From Actinomycetes bacterium (GTDB lineage Bacteria > Actinomycetota > Acidimicrobiia > Spongiisociales > SHLN01), in contig JAHEJY010000006.1 of the NCBI GenBank assembly GCA_024638625.1, positions 1-40,273 of the forward strand: a stretch of DNA of 40,273 nt, in the 5' to 3' direction. Positions within the stretch are counted from its first letter, which is position 1. Each line of letters opens with the position of its first letter. The notes under the pieces were generated by a model. That model saw nothing but the letters and a program-made list of their open reading frames with translations. It was not told where the DNA came from and did no database searches. Positions 1-7,685 of this stretch are shown here, piece after piece. The translations under genes and the position numbers were made by a program.

Positions 1-1
1 G

Positions 2-472
2 GCCGATCTCCAGACTGCGGTGCAGGAGCAAGAAACGTTAGAGGCGAGAATCACCAGGCTCGTGGAATTGCAGCGTCAGCAAGGTCAATTTGACGCTGCG
101 GTGGCTGAGATCTCGGTCTCTATCCCGGAAGATCCGAGCGAGGCGGCACTGCTCGAATCCATCAGAGCACTGGCCCGTGACTCGGGGTTGGTGATCAACC
201 AACTTTCGGCGGTACCACCGGTCGAGTCACTTTTGGGTGAGGGACTGTACGAGATCGCTTTGAATCTGGGGATCGAGGGAGAGTATTTTCGAACGCTTCA
301 GTTTCTCTTCGATCTCGAGGATCTCGACAGGCTCATTCGTATCGACCAGATCTCGATCTCCGCAACGCTGGACGATGCAACCTCGACGAACAATCTCCAA
401 ACCAATCTTTCTGGCCGTGCATTCTCGACCAATCCGCTGCCGGGAACACTCGAAGAGGTGGAGGGCAACTGA
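2..472 (+). CDS. pilO: PilO-like type IV pilus inner-membrane protein (partial, 5' end outside window)
   Basis: The reading frame is open to the left edge of the window, so only the C-terminal ~156 residues are present. An in-frame GTG at position 20 exists but is probably internal. The visible part starts with a heptad-like Glu/Gln-rich coiled coil. It continues into an alpha/beta ferredoxin-like region containing EGEYFRTLQFLFDLEDLDR, which resembles the pattern in the periplasmic domain of PilO (YxxxxxFLxxLexlpR). PilO pairs with PilN in the inner-membrane alignment complex that links the pilus motor to the outer parts of the machine. The next gene overlaps by one base (TGATG) and looks like PilP, which supports a pilMNOP-type operon entering from the left. 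The N-terminal membrane helix expected for PilO would lie upstream. Identification rests on fold pattern and context, not on a diagnostic motif. Confidence 0.7.
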   Translation, partial: ADLQTAVQEQETLEARITRLVELQRQQGQFDAAVAEISVSIPEDPSEAALLESIRALARDSGLVINQLSAVPPVESLLGEGLYEIALNLGIEGEYFRTLQFLFDLEDLDRLIRIDQISISATLDDATSTNNLQTNLSGRAFSTNPLPGTLEEVEGN

Positions 473-984
473 TGACCAGACGAAGCTCGACTCTCATTAC
501 CACGATCCTGCTGCTCGCTGCGCTCGTGTCGATCAGCTGGTTGCTGGTGGCGCCCGGCGTGTTCGGAGCATCGCGGACGACGTTGGATGCGCCTCAAAAT
601 GTGGTCCTGCCGGCAGCGGCCGACGCCGGGGTGGTGGCCGGTGTCGCTACCGGCGACAGCTTGCTGCGAGGGTCCCGAGTCGTTGAGGCGTTTCAGGCCG
701 CCCAGCCGCGTGATCCGTTCCGTCCGCTGATCATCGGCGCCCCCGACATCACGGGAACCGAGGACCCTCTGGCCGGCAGCAATGTGACGGTCGTGGCGAT
801 CACCACCGACGCAGCCGGCAATCGCAGGGCGATCGTACGGGTCGATGGCACTGAGTACACGGTCGGAGTAGGCGAGACCTTTGCGGGCCGATACAAGATC
901 GTTGCCCTCGACGACGACAAAGTCACGTTCCTCTTTGGCGATTCCACCTTCGTGCTCGGTGAAGGTCAGCAGATACTGAAGTAG
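472..984 (+). CDS. PilP-like type IV pilus assembly protein
   Basis: This is a 170-residue protein with one N-terminal membrane helix (about residues 8-32), a flexible Ala/Gly/Val-rich linker, then DPFRPLI at about 81-87. It ends in a small beta domain of about 100-170 whose strands read EYTVGVGETFAGRYKI and FLFGDSTFVLGEGQQ. The DPF motif followed by a compact beta fold with a VGVGE..G.YKI..I pattern is what PilP and GspC HR domains look like. PilP normally tethers the PilMNO inner platform to the secretin, but an actinobacterium may lack an outer membrane, so its partner here is uncertain. It overlaps the upstream PilO-like gene by one base. The gene before aroC in actinobacterial type IV pilus loci is often just called hypothetical. 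No lipobox is seen; a membrane helix anchors it instead. Confidence 0.6.
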   Translation: MTRRSSTLITTILLLAALVSISWLLVAPGVFGASRTTLDAPQNVVLPAAADAGVVAGVATGDSLLRGSRVVEAFQAAQPRDPFRPLIIGAPDITGTEDPLAGSNVTVVAITTDAAGNRRAIVRVDGTEYTVGVGETFAGRYKIVALDDDKVTFLFGDSTFVLGEGQQILK

Positions 985-1018
985 CTCTCACCGGCCAGGC
1001 GGCCCTGTAGGCCACGGC

Positions 1019-1024
1019 TACCAT
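1019..1024 (+). promoter_or_regulatory. Candidate -10 box for leaderless aroC transcription
   Basis: TACCAT fits the actinobacterial -10 consensus TANNNT and lies 9 nt before the aroC ATG. No purine-rich ribosome site lies between them; the spacer is pyrimidine-rich (CCTCCGAAT). Transcription starting about 7-10 nt after the box would begin at or next to the start codon. No clear -35 hexamer is visible. Confidence 0.35.
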
Positions 1025-1033
1025 CCTCCGAAT

Positions 1034-2185
1034 ATGTTGCGCATGTTGACAGCTGGAGAATCTCACGGCCCCGGTCTGACCACGATCGTTGAGGGCCTCC
1101 CGTCCGGACTGCCGGTCTCCAGGCAAGGTTTGGCGGCCGAGCTCGCCCGGCGGCGGCTCGGCTACGGACGCGGCCGGCGGATGCAGCTCGAACAGGACGA
1201 AATCGAGTTCCTGGGAGGGCTACGTTTTGGTTTTACGCTGGGCTCTCCGGTTTCGGTGGTCGTACGCAACACAGAGTTCGCCACGAAATGGACTGATGAG
1301 ATGAACCCGGAAGCCGGTTCCAGTGTGCGCCCGGCAACTGCTCCCCGGCCCGGACACGCTGACCTCGCCGGCATGCAGAAATACGACACACATGATGCCC
1401 GCGACATTCTCGAGCGCGCTTCCGCGCGTGAAACCGCTGCGCGGGCCGTGGCCGGCTACCTGGCGAAGCAATTGCTGGAGCAGGTCGGTGTCGAGGTGTT
1501 CTCGCACGTCGTTGCGATCGGTGACGCGATCGCCGGTGGTCGAACCCCTACTCCCGATGATTTAGCGAAGATCGATGAGTCACCAGTTCGTACTGCCGAC
1601 CCTGCATCTGAAGCGGCCATGGTTGCGGCCATCGAAGCTGCAAAGGCAGACAGGGATACGCTCGGTGGAGTTGTCGAAGTGCTTGCGTACGGTGTCCCCG
1701 TTGGGGTGGGCAGCCATGTCCACTACGACAGGAGGCTGGATGGACTGCTGGCGATGGCGTTGATGTCGATTCAGGCGATCAAAGGTGTCGAGGTGGGGGA
1801 TGGCTTCGAATCGGCTCGCAGACGGGGATCCGCGGCTCACGACGAGATCGCGTATGACGGGGAGGAGTTCATTCGCGAAACGCATCGGGCCGGCGGCATC
1901 GAGGGAGGCATGAGCAACGGCCAGGTCGTGAGAGTCAGGGCTGCCATGAAACCGATTTCAACGTTGATGAAGGCACTCAAGACAGTCGATGTCGACACCA
2001 AGGATGAGAAGTCGGCCATTCGGGAGCGTTCTGACGTTTGTGCCGTACCCGCAGCCGGCGTCGTGGCCGAATCGATGGTTGCGATCGTGCTGGCCCAGGA
2101 GATGCAGCGCAAGTTCGGTGGGGACACCATCTCGGACTTTGTCGGCGCCGTTGAAGCGTATCGCAAGCGAATCGCAACCTTCTAG
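1034..2185 (+). CDS. aroC: Chorismate synthase
   Basis: Converts 5-enolpyruvylshikimate-3-phosphate to chorismate, the last step of the shikimate pathway, using reduced FMN; cytosolic homotetramer. The 383-residue length is normal for the family. Signatures seen are GESHGPGL at about residues 8-15, RRLGYGRGRRM near 42-52, the RPGHADLAG segment near 107-115, RASARETAAR near 129-138 and a GGIEGGMSNGQ segment near 288-298. All lie where the FMN- and substrate-binding loops are found in known enzymes. The ATG at 1034 lacks a Shine-Dalgarno sequence but has a TANNNT box 9 nt upstream, consistent with a leaderless mRNA. aroB follows 6 bp downstream. The aroK gene that commonly sits between them in actinobacteria is missing. 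Confidence 0.97.
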   Translation: MLRMLTAGESHGPGLTTIVEGLPSGLPVSRQGLAAELARRRLGYGRGRRMQLEQDEIEFLGGLRFGFTLGSPVSVVVRNTEFATKWTDEMNPEAGSSVRPATAPRPGHADLAGMQKYDTHDARDILERASARETAARAVAGYLAKQLLEQVGVEVFSHVVAIGDAIAGGRTPTPDDLAKIDESPVRTADPASEAAMVAAIEAAKADRDTLGGVVEVLAYGVPVGVGSHVHYDRRLDGLLAMALMSIQAIKGVEVGDGFESARRRGSAAHDEIAYDGEEFIRETHRAGGIEGGMSNGQVVRVRAAMKPISTLMKALKTVDVDTKDEKSAIRERSDVCAVPAAGVVAESMVAIVLAQEMQRKFGGDTISDFVGAVEAYRKRIATF

Positions 2186-2191
2186 GCGATC

Positions 2192-3220
2192 ATGTCTCAC
2201 CGGCTTCACGTCTCCGAGTGTGAAGTGGTTATTGGGCAGGGAATCGTGGAAACCGACCCGATTGTCACGAAGAGAGATCGCCGGCACGTGGCCATCCTCC
2301 ATCAGCCAGGTCCGGCGGCTGAGATCGCCAGGTCGCTGTCCGGCCGCCTCGCCGGCTCCAGCCTCTTCGAGCTACCGGATGGCGAAGCAGCCAAGAGCCT
2401 CGAAGTAGCCGGCCTGGTCTACCGGTGGTTGAACAACATCGGATTGAGCCGGTCGGATACCGTGGTCGGCATAGGGGGTGGGGCCGCGACGGATTTGGCA
2501 GGGTACGTGGCAGGTACCTACCTACGCGGTGTTGAGGCAATATACGTGCCGACGACGCTGCTCGGCGCCGTCGACGCTGCCATCGGGGGCAAGACCGGGG
2601 TCAACGTCGACGGCAAGAATCTTGTCGGTGTGTTCTCACACCCGGCCCGGGTCGTAATCGACACGCTCGTTCTTGATCGCCTTCCCGCCGACATCGCCCG
2701 CCAGGGCCACGCGGAAGCCATCAAAGCCGGATGTGTCGGGAGCACAAAGCTCCTGGAGCTGTACGAGCGTGACGGTGTCGACGTCGATCTCGATGAGGTT
2801 GTGCTCGAAGCGGTCCGTGTCAAAGCCGATGTTGTCACCGAGGATTGGCGTGAGTCGGGCCGGAGGGCAATTCTCAACTACGGCCACACGGTTGGTCACG
2901 CCGTGGAAATCGCGGGGCGCTTGCGCCACGGTGACGCGGTCTCCATCGGCATGGCGGTGGCGGCCCATATCTCGACGGACATGGTCGGATTCGATGCGGC
3001 GGAACGCCAGAATTCCATTCTCGCCTCGGTCAATCTTCCGACCCGGATACCAGGTCTCGGGCTCAACGACCTCCACGACCTGGTTGCATTGGACAAAAAG
3101 CGTGACGCACGCGGCCAGCGGATGGTCCTGTTACGCAGCTTCGGAAATCCGGTGGTAACCCATGTCGAGACCGAGCTCCTCGCCAATGCGATGGTTGCGG
3201 CCGGAGCGGCCGTCCAATAG
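2192..3220 (+). CDS. aroB: 3-dehydroquinate synthase
   Basis: Forms 3-dehydroquinate from DAHP, the second step of the shikimate pathway; needs NAD and a divalent metal. The 342-residue protein carries the NAD-binding GGGAATDLAGYVAGTYLRG segment (about 93-111). It also has the VPTTLLGAVDAAIGGKTGVN core with its catalytic lysine, the NLVG.F.HP segment and the metal-binding GHAEAIK. The C-terminal part has the NYGHTVGHAVE block (about 229-239), with metal-ligand histidines. The start ATG lies 6 bp after aroC, so the two genes are probably co-transcribed. The N-terminal ~60 residues are divergent, as is usual. The gene ends just before the structured leuA leader. Confidence 0.97.
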   Translation: MSHRLHVSECEVVIGQGIVETDPIVTKRDRRHVAILHQPGPAAEIARSLSGRLAGSSLFELPDGEAAKSLEVAGLVYRWLNNIGLSRSDTVVGIGGGAATDLAGYVAGTYLRGVEAIYVPTTLLGAVDAAIGGKTGVNVDGKNLVGVFSHPARVVIDTLVLDRLPADIARQGHAEAIKAGCVGSTKLLELYERDGVDVDLDEVVLEAVRVKADVVTEDWRESGRRAILNYGHTVGHAVEIAGRLRHGDAVSIGMAVAAHISTDMVGFDAAERQNSILASVNLPTRIPGLGLNDLHDLVALDKKRDARGQRMVLLRSFGNPVVTHVETELLANAMVAAGAAVQ

Positions 3221-3233
3221 GCTCAATTCCATT

Positions 3234-3361
3234 GTGACACATTTCGACGCCACGAGGCCCACCGGCAATTTGCGCCGGCGACTTATGAACCCGGCGCTTT
3301 AACGCAGCCGGGACCCATTCGTTCCCATCACGTCACGTCACAATTCTCCGGGAGTTCAACC
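3234..3361 (+). promoter_or_regulatory. Candidate leuA leader RNA (LEU-element-like pseudoknot, with a possible leader peptide)
   Basis: The aroB-leuA gap holds a 7-bp hairpin: GCGCCGG at 3272-3278 pairs with CCGGCGC at 3291-3297. A competing 5-bp hairpin pairs CCGGC 3262-3266 with GCCGG 3274-3278, and the two exclude each other. The loop of the first hairpin contains TGAAC (3286-3290), complementary to GTTCA at 3354-3358, which overlaps the end of the leuA ribosome site (GGGAG, 3350-3354). Such a pairing would make a pseudoknot that covers the start region. A 22-codon ORF (GTG 3234, stop TAA 3300-3302) runs through the hairpin and uses the Leu codons TTG, CTT and CTT. A conserved pseudoknot called the LEU element has been described upstream of actinobacterial leuA. 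Whether this is the same element is inferred. Confidence 0.45.
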
Positions 3362-5044
3362 ATGAACCGCATGCCCGTCCACAAATACAAACCCTTTCCG
3401 ACTGTCGAACTCGAACGGCGGACCTGGCCCGATGCCCGCATCTCAACGGCTCCACTGTGGTGCAGCGTCGACCTGCGGGATGGCAACCAGGCGCTGATCG
3501 ATCCCATGGATCCGGATCGCAAGCTCTTGATGTTCCAGACGCTCGTTGACGTGGGTTTCAAGGAGATCGAAGTCGGGTTCCCGGCTGCCTCTGCGACCGA
3601 TTTTGATTTCGTTCGCATGATCATCGAGGAGGACCTCATTCCCGATGACGTGACGATCCAGGTATTGACCCAGGCTCGACGCGATCTGATTGAGCGTTCA
3701 TACGAAAGCCTGGTCGGGGCCCGTGAGGGCATCATGCACCTCTACAACTCGACGTCGACAACGCAAAGGCGCGTGGTGTTCGGGTTGGATGAGGCCGGCA
3801 TCATCGACATTGCTGTACAAGGCGCTCAGTACTGCAAAGAATTTGAAGCCGCCATGGGCGACACCCGCATTCGCTATGAATACTCGCCAGAGAGCTTCAC
3901 GGGTACCGAGTTGCCCTTTGCCAAGCAGGTTTGTGAGGCGGTCATGGACGTGTTCGACCCCACTCCCTCCGACAAGGTCATCATCAACCTTCCTGCCACC
4001 GTCGAAATGTCCACGGCCAATTTGTTTGGAGACATGATCGAATGGATGCACACCAACCTCGACCGTCGCGATGCAATTGTCTTGAGCGTTCATCCGCACA
4101 ATGATCGCGGAACTGCCGTCGCCGCCGCCGAGTTTGGCGTGATGGCCGGTGCGGATCGAGTCGAAGGAACCCTGTTCGGCAACGGCGAACGGACCGGAAA
4201 CGTCGACGTCGTCACGCTGGCGCTCAATCTCTTTAGCCAGGGAGTGCCACCCCAACTGGACCTCAGTGACATCAACGAAATCCGTCGGGTAGCCGAACAC
4301 TGCAATCAGCTGCCCGTACATCCACGCCACCCGTATGTCGGCGATCTCGTATACACCGCCTTCTCCGGGTCACATCAGGACGCGATCAAGAAAGGATTTG
4401 AGGCTCAGGAGAAGGAGGACGCCGCGGTAGGGGGAGAGGCGCTGTGGGACGTGCCCTACTTGCCCGTCGATCCGGCAGATCTCGGCCGGTCGTACGAGGA
4501 CGTGATCCGGGTCAATAGCCAGTCCGGAAAAGGCGGAGTCGCCTACGTGCTGAAAACCGAACAAGCCATGGAGCTGCCGCGGCGCCTGCAGATCGACTTC
4601 ATGCGCGTCATCCAGTCGGTCACGGATGAGACCGGTAGAGAGATCCAACCGAATGAGATCTGGACCGAATTCCGCCAAACCTATATCAACCCGCCTGGAG
4701 CAAAGTATCGCTTGGTTCGCCACAACAGCTCGCAAAACGCCAGAGGGAATGACAGGACGACGGTCGAAGCATTGATTGAAGCCGCGGGCGAGGAATGGAC
4801 GATCGTCGGTGAGGGAAACGGCGCTGTAGACGCCTTTGTCGCCGCAGTGGAGGATCGCCTGGGCGTGTCGCTGCGCGTGATGGACTACCACGAACATGCG
4901 ATTGGTACCGGAACCGACGCCGAAGCCGTGACATATCTCGAGATGCGGGTCGATGGCGACGAAATCTGGGGGGTCGGCCTCCATTCGGATATCACGACGG
5001 CATCGCTGCGCGCCGTGATGAACGCGGTCAATCGGCACCTCTGA
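3362..5044 (+). CDS. leuA: 2-isopropylmalate synthase
   Basis: Condenses acetyl-CoA with 2-ketoisovalerate, the first committed step of leucine synthesis; normally feedback-inhibited by leucine. At 560 residues it belongs to the longer (yeast/actinobacterial-type) LeuA group. The TIM-barrel part has [13 protein letters not shown] at about 37-49, [23 protein letters not shown] near 242-248 and GNGERTGN near 276-283, covering catalytic and metal-binding positions. The C-terminal ~120 residues form the leucine-binding regulatory domain, including [19 protein letters not shown]. The start has a good ribosome site (GGGAG, 7 nt before ATG), which overlaps the candidate regulatory pseudoknot described for the leader. 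In related genomes aroQ and pepQ often occupy the place between aroB and efp; here leuA does. Confidence 0.96.
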   Translation: MNRMPVHKYKPFPTVELERRTWPDARISTAPLWCSVDLRDGNQALIDPMDPDRKLLMFQTLVDVGFKEIEVGFPAASATDFDFVRMIIEEDLIPDDVTIQVLTQARRDLIERSYESLVGAREGIMHLYNSTSTTQRRVVFGLDEAGIIDIAVQGAQYCKEFEAAMGDTRIRYEYSPESFTGTELPFAKQVCEAVMDVFDPTPSDKVIINLPATVEMSTANLFGDMIEWMHTNLDRRDAIVLSVHPHNDRGTAVAAAEFGVMAGADRVEGTLFGNGERTGNVDVVTLALNLFSQGVPPQLDLSDINEIRRVAEHCNQLPVHPRHPYVGDLVYTAFSGSHQDAIKKGFEAQEKEDAAVGGEALWDVPYLPVDPADLGRSYEDVIRVNSQSGKGGVAYVLKTEQAMELPRRLQIDFMRVIQSVTDETGREIQPNEIWTEFRQTYINPPGAKYRLVRHNSSQNARGNDRTTVEALIEAAGEEWTIVGEGNGAVDAFVAAVEDRLGVSLRVMDYHEHAIGTGTDAEAVTYLEMRVDGDEIWGVGLHSDITTASLRAVMNAVNRHL

Positions 5045-5089
5045 GACGCCTTTACACTCCGGCCCGCAGAAGCAGTTCCAAAGGAAACC

Positions 5090-5650
5090 ATGGCATCCAC
5101 CAACGACGTTCGACCAGGCCAGTCGCTCGACCTTCCGGAAGGTTTGTTCCAGATCGTCGACTACCAGCACGTCAAGCCCGGCAAAGGCAAAGCCTTCGTC
5201 AGGATGAAGCTCAAGAATCTCCACAGTGGAGCCGTCATCGACAAGACTTTTCGGGCCGGAGAGGATGTCAAACAGGCCGTCATCGATCGTCGAGATCATC
5301 AGTTTCTCTATCGATCGGGATCAGAGTTTCACTTCATGGATCTCGAGACGTACGCCCAGTTCTCTCTCGGTGCGGATCAGGTCGGTGACGCGGCCGACTA
5401 CCTCAACGACGGCGCGACCGTCCAGCTACCGGTGTATGACGGGTCACCACTATCGGTTGACCTACCGGCATCGGTCGAACTGGCCGTTACGCACACTGAA
5501 CCGGGCGTCAAGGGAGACCGGGTCTCGGGGGCGACCAAACCCGTTACCTTATCGACCGGACTCGTGATCCAGGCCCCACTGTTCGTCAACATCGGCGACA
5601 CGGTCAAGGTTGATACGCGAACCGGGGAGTACATGACCCGGGTCTCATGA
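5090..5650 (+). CDS. efp: Elongation factor P
   Basis: EF-P binds between the P and E sites of the ribosome and rescues stalling at proline runs. The 186-residue length and three beta-barrel layout are standard. The tip loop reads KPGKGKAF with Lys32 at the position modified in E. coli (Lys34). No modification genes (epmA/epmB, earP) lie in this window, and many actinobacterial EF-Ps work with an unmodified lysine. The C-terminal signature region KGDRVSGATKPVTLSTG is present. The ATG at 5090 has an upstream AAAGGA ribosome site. A TACACT box at 5053-5058 could be a -10 element for a promoter of its own, though no -35 is clear. nusB overlaps its stop by 4 bp (ATGA). Confidence 0.97.
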   Translation: MASTNDVRPGQSLDLPEGLFQIVDYQHVKPGKGKAFVRMKLKNLHSGAVIDKTFRAGEDVKQAVIDRRDHQFLYRSGSEFHFMDLETYAQFSLGADQVGDAADYLNDGATVQLPVYDGSPLSVDLPASVELAVTHTEPGVKGDRVSGATKPVTLSTGLVIQAPLFVNIGDTVKVDTRTGEYMTRVS

Positions 5651-6000
5651 GCGAACCACGTGAGAAAGCGCTCATCGCCTTGTACGAACGGCATGCACGT
5701 GGCGTCAGCGAGATACCGGACGGGCGGGCAGGCATGCTGGTCGAGGGAGTGGTAGACCATATCGACCAGATCGATGAGTTGATCGAGAACGCCGCCAGCA
5801 ATTGGTCCTTGAAACGGCTCGCGGCGGTCGATGCCGCAATCCTTCGTATGGCGACCTTCGAGTTGCTGACCCGGGCAGAAACGCCGACAGCCGTGATCAT
5901 CAACGAAGCCGTCGAGCTCGCCAAGCGCTATTCGACCGAACAGTCAGGATCCTTCGTCAATGGCGTTCTGGCCGCGATCGCCCGCTTCACCCGATCGTAG
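5647..6000 (+). CDS. nusB: Transcription antitermination factor NusB
   Basis: NusB with NusE (S10) binds boxA RNA and promotes antitermination in rRNA operons. At 117 residues it is shorter than the usual 130-150, with a trimmed N-terminal half. REKALIALYERH is helix 1; LIENAASNWSLKRLAAVDAAILRMATFEL (about 46-74) and TPTAVIINEAVELAKRYSTEQSGSFVNGVL (about 80-109) are the conserved helices. The ATG overlaps the efp stop (ATGA), so translation is likely coupled. The shortened N-terminal region could be real or could mean the start has been lost; no better upstream start exists without overlapping efp further. Confidence 0.93.
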   Translation: MSEPREKALIALYERHARGVSEIPDGRAGMLVEGVVDHIDQIDELIENAASNWSLKRLAAVDAAILRMATFELLTRAETPTAVIINEAVELAKRYSTEQSGSFVNGVLAAIARFTRS

Positions 6001-6018
6001 ATCCGGCATTGCACGACA

Positions 6019-6055
6019 GGATCGGCGTCGAAAGACCACAAATCTTTCGCGATCC
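6019..6055 (+). other. Strong RNA hairpin of unknown role upstream of the PyrR site
   Basis: GGATCG (6019-6024) pairs with CGATCC (6050-6055) and CGAAAGA (6029-6035) with TCTTTCG (6043-6049). The loop is CCACAAA and a GCGT bulge sits on the 5' side. This gives 13 base pairs in total. No run of T follows, so it is not a standard terminator. It lies 50 nt before the PyrR hairpin in the same leader. Confidence 0.45.
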
Positions 6056-6104
6056 GCAAGGAGAGAATCAGTGCTCTGGCTACCGGTCGCTAATCTCCGG
6101 GAGA

Positions 6105-6136
6105 CCTTTAAGACCGGTCCTGTGAGGCCGGAAAGG
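6105..6136 (+). promoter_or_regulatory. PyrR-binding RNA hairpin that sequesters the pyrR ribosome site
   Basis: The lower stem CCTTT (6105-6109) pairs with AAAGG (6132-6136). A 5' bulge AAGA (6110-6113) separates it from the upper stem CCGG (6114-6117)/CCGG (6128-6131), capped by the loop TCCTGTGAGG (6118-6127). The UCCxGxGAGG loop, upper stem and 5' bulge are the established PyrR recognition pattern. The 3' arm is itself the Shine-Dalgarno sequence (AAAGGA, 6132-6137) for the pyrR GTG at 6142. UMP-bound PyrR holding this hairpin would therefore block translation, as reported for Mycobacterium smegmatis pyrR. No terminator or antiterminator is seen, which favours translational repression over attenuation. 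Confidence 0.88.
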
Positions 6137-6141
6137 AAACC

Positions 6142-6774
6142 GTGATCGAATCCAGACCTGCTAGCGAACCCGCAAGCCAACATGCCGGCCAACCCGCAAG
6201 CCAACCTGCCGGCACCCACCAACGAGCGACGTTCCGCTCGGATGCTGCGCCTCTCCTGTTGACGCCTGACGAGATAGGTCGGGCGCTGCGGAGAGTATCT
6301 CACGAGATCCTCGAACAGCTCCCTGACCTCTCGCAGGTTGTGCTGCTCGGCATCCCGACCCGCGGTGTGCCGCTGGCCCGGCGAATTGCATCGGTGATCA
6401 AAGAGTTTGAGGGGATTGACGTGCCGGTCGGCTCGGTGGACGTCGGGCTCTATCGAGATGATCTGGATTACCGACCCACCACCCGGCTTGGGCCGACTGA
6501 GGTTCCGGTCAATCTCGACGGTCGCACGGTTGTGTTGGTGGACGACGTGTTGTTCACCGGCCGAACCATTCGGGCCGCTTTGGACGCTCTCGCGGACCTC
6601 GGCCGCCCCCGCAATGTCCAACTAGCTGCGCTGGTCGACAGGGGACACCGCCAGCTTCCGATTCGGGCCGACTACGTCGGAAAGAACCTCCCCACCTCGG
6701 TGGAAGAGCGTGTGACGGTTCAGCTCGAAGAAACCGATGGTACCGAGGGTGTTTGGCTGGAGCGAGCCAGATGA
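6142..6774 (+). CDS. pyrR: Bifunctional pyr operon RNA-binding regulator / uracil phosphoribosyltransferase
   Basis: PyrR binds pyr mRNA when uridine nucleotides are high and also has weak uracil phosphoribosyltransferase activity. The core from about residue 30 has [21 protein letters not shown], the [13 protein letters not shown] loop, DVGLYRDDL, and the PRPP-binding [20 protein letters not shown] near 132-151. The GTG start at 6142 is supported by AAAGGA 4 nt upstream, inside the PyrR hairpin. Total length is 210, versus about 180-195 for the family; the surplus is an N-terminal low-complexity stretch of about 25 residues. That stretch is encoded by two copies of a 24-nt repeat (6167-6214) and reads as tandem PASQxAG units. 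pyrB overlaps its stop by 4 bp. The extension is probably disordered and of unknown use. Confidence 0.96.
   Translation: MIESRPASEPASQHAGQPASQPAGTHQRATFRSDAAPLLLTPDEIGRALRRVSHEILEQLPDLSQVVLLGIPTRGVPLARRIASVIKEFEGIDVPVGSVDVGLYRDDLDYRPTTRLGPTEVPVNLDGRTVVLVDDVLFTGRTIRAALDALADLGRPRNVQLAALVDRGHRQLPIRADYVGKNLPTSVEERVTVQLEETDGTEGVWLERAR
6167..6214 (+). repeat. 24-nt tandem repeat inside the 5' end of pyrR
   Basis: Positions 6167-6190 and 6191-6214 are two copies of a 24-nt unit that differ at two positions (A/C at unit position 16 and C/A at position 24). The unit is a multiple of three, so copy-number change keeps the frame. It encodes PASQHAGQ and PASQPAGT in tandem. It looks like a replication-slippage duplication in a non-essential N-terminal tail. 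Confidence 0.85.
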
Positions 6775-7685
6775 ACCATCTGCTCTCGACCGAGTATCTG
6801 TCCGCGACCGATCTCACGAGAATTCTCAATATGGCTGATGAAATGGCCGAAGTGCTCGATCGGCCAATTCCGAAAGTACCGACATTGCGCGGCAAAACGG
6901 TCGGCCTGGTGTTCTTCGAGAACTCAACCAGAACCCGGCTGAGCTTTGAGCGGGCTGCCAAAGCGCTCTCCGCAGACACCATGACGTTCGGTTCGCAGGG
7001 ATCTTCCATGACCAAGGGTGAGAGCTTGCGCGACACGGCGTTGACGCTCGAAGCCATCGGTGCCGACTTGATGGTTGTGAGGCACTATGCCGTCGGAGCC
7101 GCCCACCGTATCAGCGAGTGGGTCGACGTCCCGGTCATCAATGCCGGAGATGGCACAAATCAACATCCGACCCAGGCGTTGCTCGATGCGCTGACCCTGC
7201 GTCAGAGGTTTGGCAAGCTCGACGGGCTGGCGGTCGCCATTGTGGGCGACATCAGGCATAGCCGGGTTGCCCGCTCGAACGTTTTCGCCTTGAACGCGCT
7301 CGGAGCCGAAGTGACGCTGGTTGCGCCTGCGACCCTGCTCCCGACCTCATTGGAGGGTTGGCCGGTCAAGGTGGCGTATCACATAGACGAGGTTGTAGAA
7401 GACACTGATGTCATGTACCTGTTGCGCATCCAGGCCGAACGAGGCGGCGACCAGGTCGTACCGTCGTTGCCCGAGTATGTGAGCCGGTTCGGGCTGACCG
7501 AACAGCGTTATGCTCGCATGTCGGGAGATTCTGTCGTGCTGCATCCGGGTCCGATGAACCGGGGGGTTGAGATTGCCCATGGCGTCGCCGAGGCCGAACG
7601 GTCGTTGGTGCTGAGCCAGGTGCGAAATGGGGTTGCGGTTCGAATGGCCGTCATGTTGACACTGTTTGGTGCCCATCATGATTGA
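6771..7685 (+). CDS. pyrB: Aspartate carbamoyltransferase catalytic subunit
   Basis: Makes N-carbamoyl-aspartate from carbamoyl phosphate and aspartate. The 304-residue protein has the carbamoyl-phosphate motif STRTR at 52-56, HYAVGAAH near 104-111, HPTQALLD near 131-138 and HPGPMNRG near 260-267, all typical of catalytic ATCase. No pyrI regulatory subunit is present, as in other actinobacteria. The start chosen is the ATG overlapping the pyrR stop (ATGA). An in-frame start 18 bp upstream is possible but would add residues not seen in homologues and would cut further into pyrR. pyrC follows with an 8-bp overlap. Confidence 0.97.
   Translation: MNHLLSTEYLSATDLTRILNMADEMAEVLDRPIPKVPTLRGKTVGLVFFENSTRTRLSFERAAKALSADTMTFGSQGSSMTKGESLRDTALTLEAIGADLMVVRHYAVGAAHRISEWVDVPVINAGDGTNQHPTQALLDALTLRQRFGKLDGLAVAIVGDIRHSRVARSNVFALNALGAEVTLVAPATLLPTSLEGWPVKVAYHIDEVVEDTDVMYLLRIQAERGGDQVVPSLPEYVSRFGLTEQRYARMSGDSVVLHPGPMNRGVEIAHGVAEAERSLVLSQVRNGVAVRMAVMLTLFGAHHD

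Noticed and set aside
4370-5299. 309-residue minus-strand ORF opposite leuA and efp
   Set aside because: It is a shadow of two clear plus-strand genes; no motif, no ribosome site, and it runs across an intergenic boundary.
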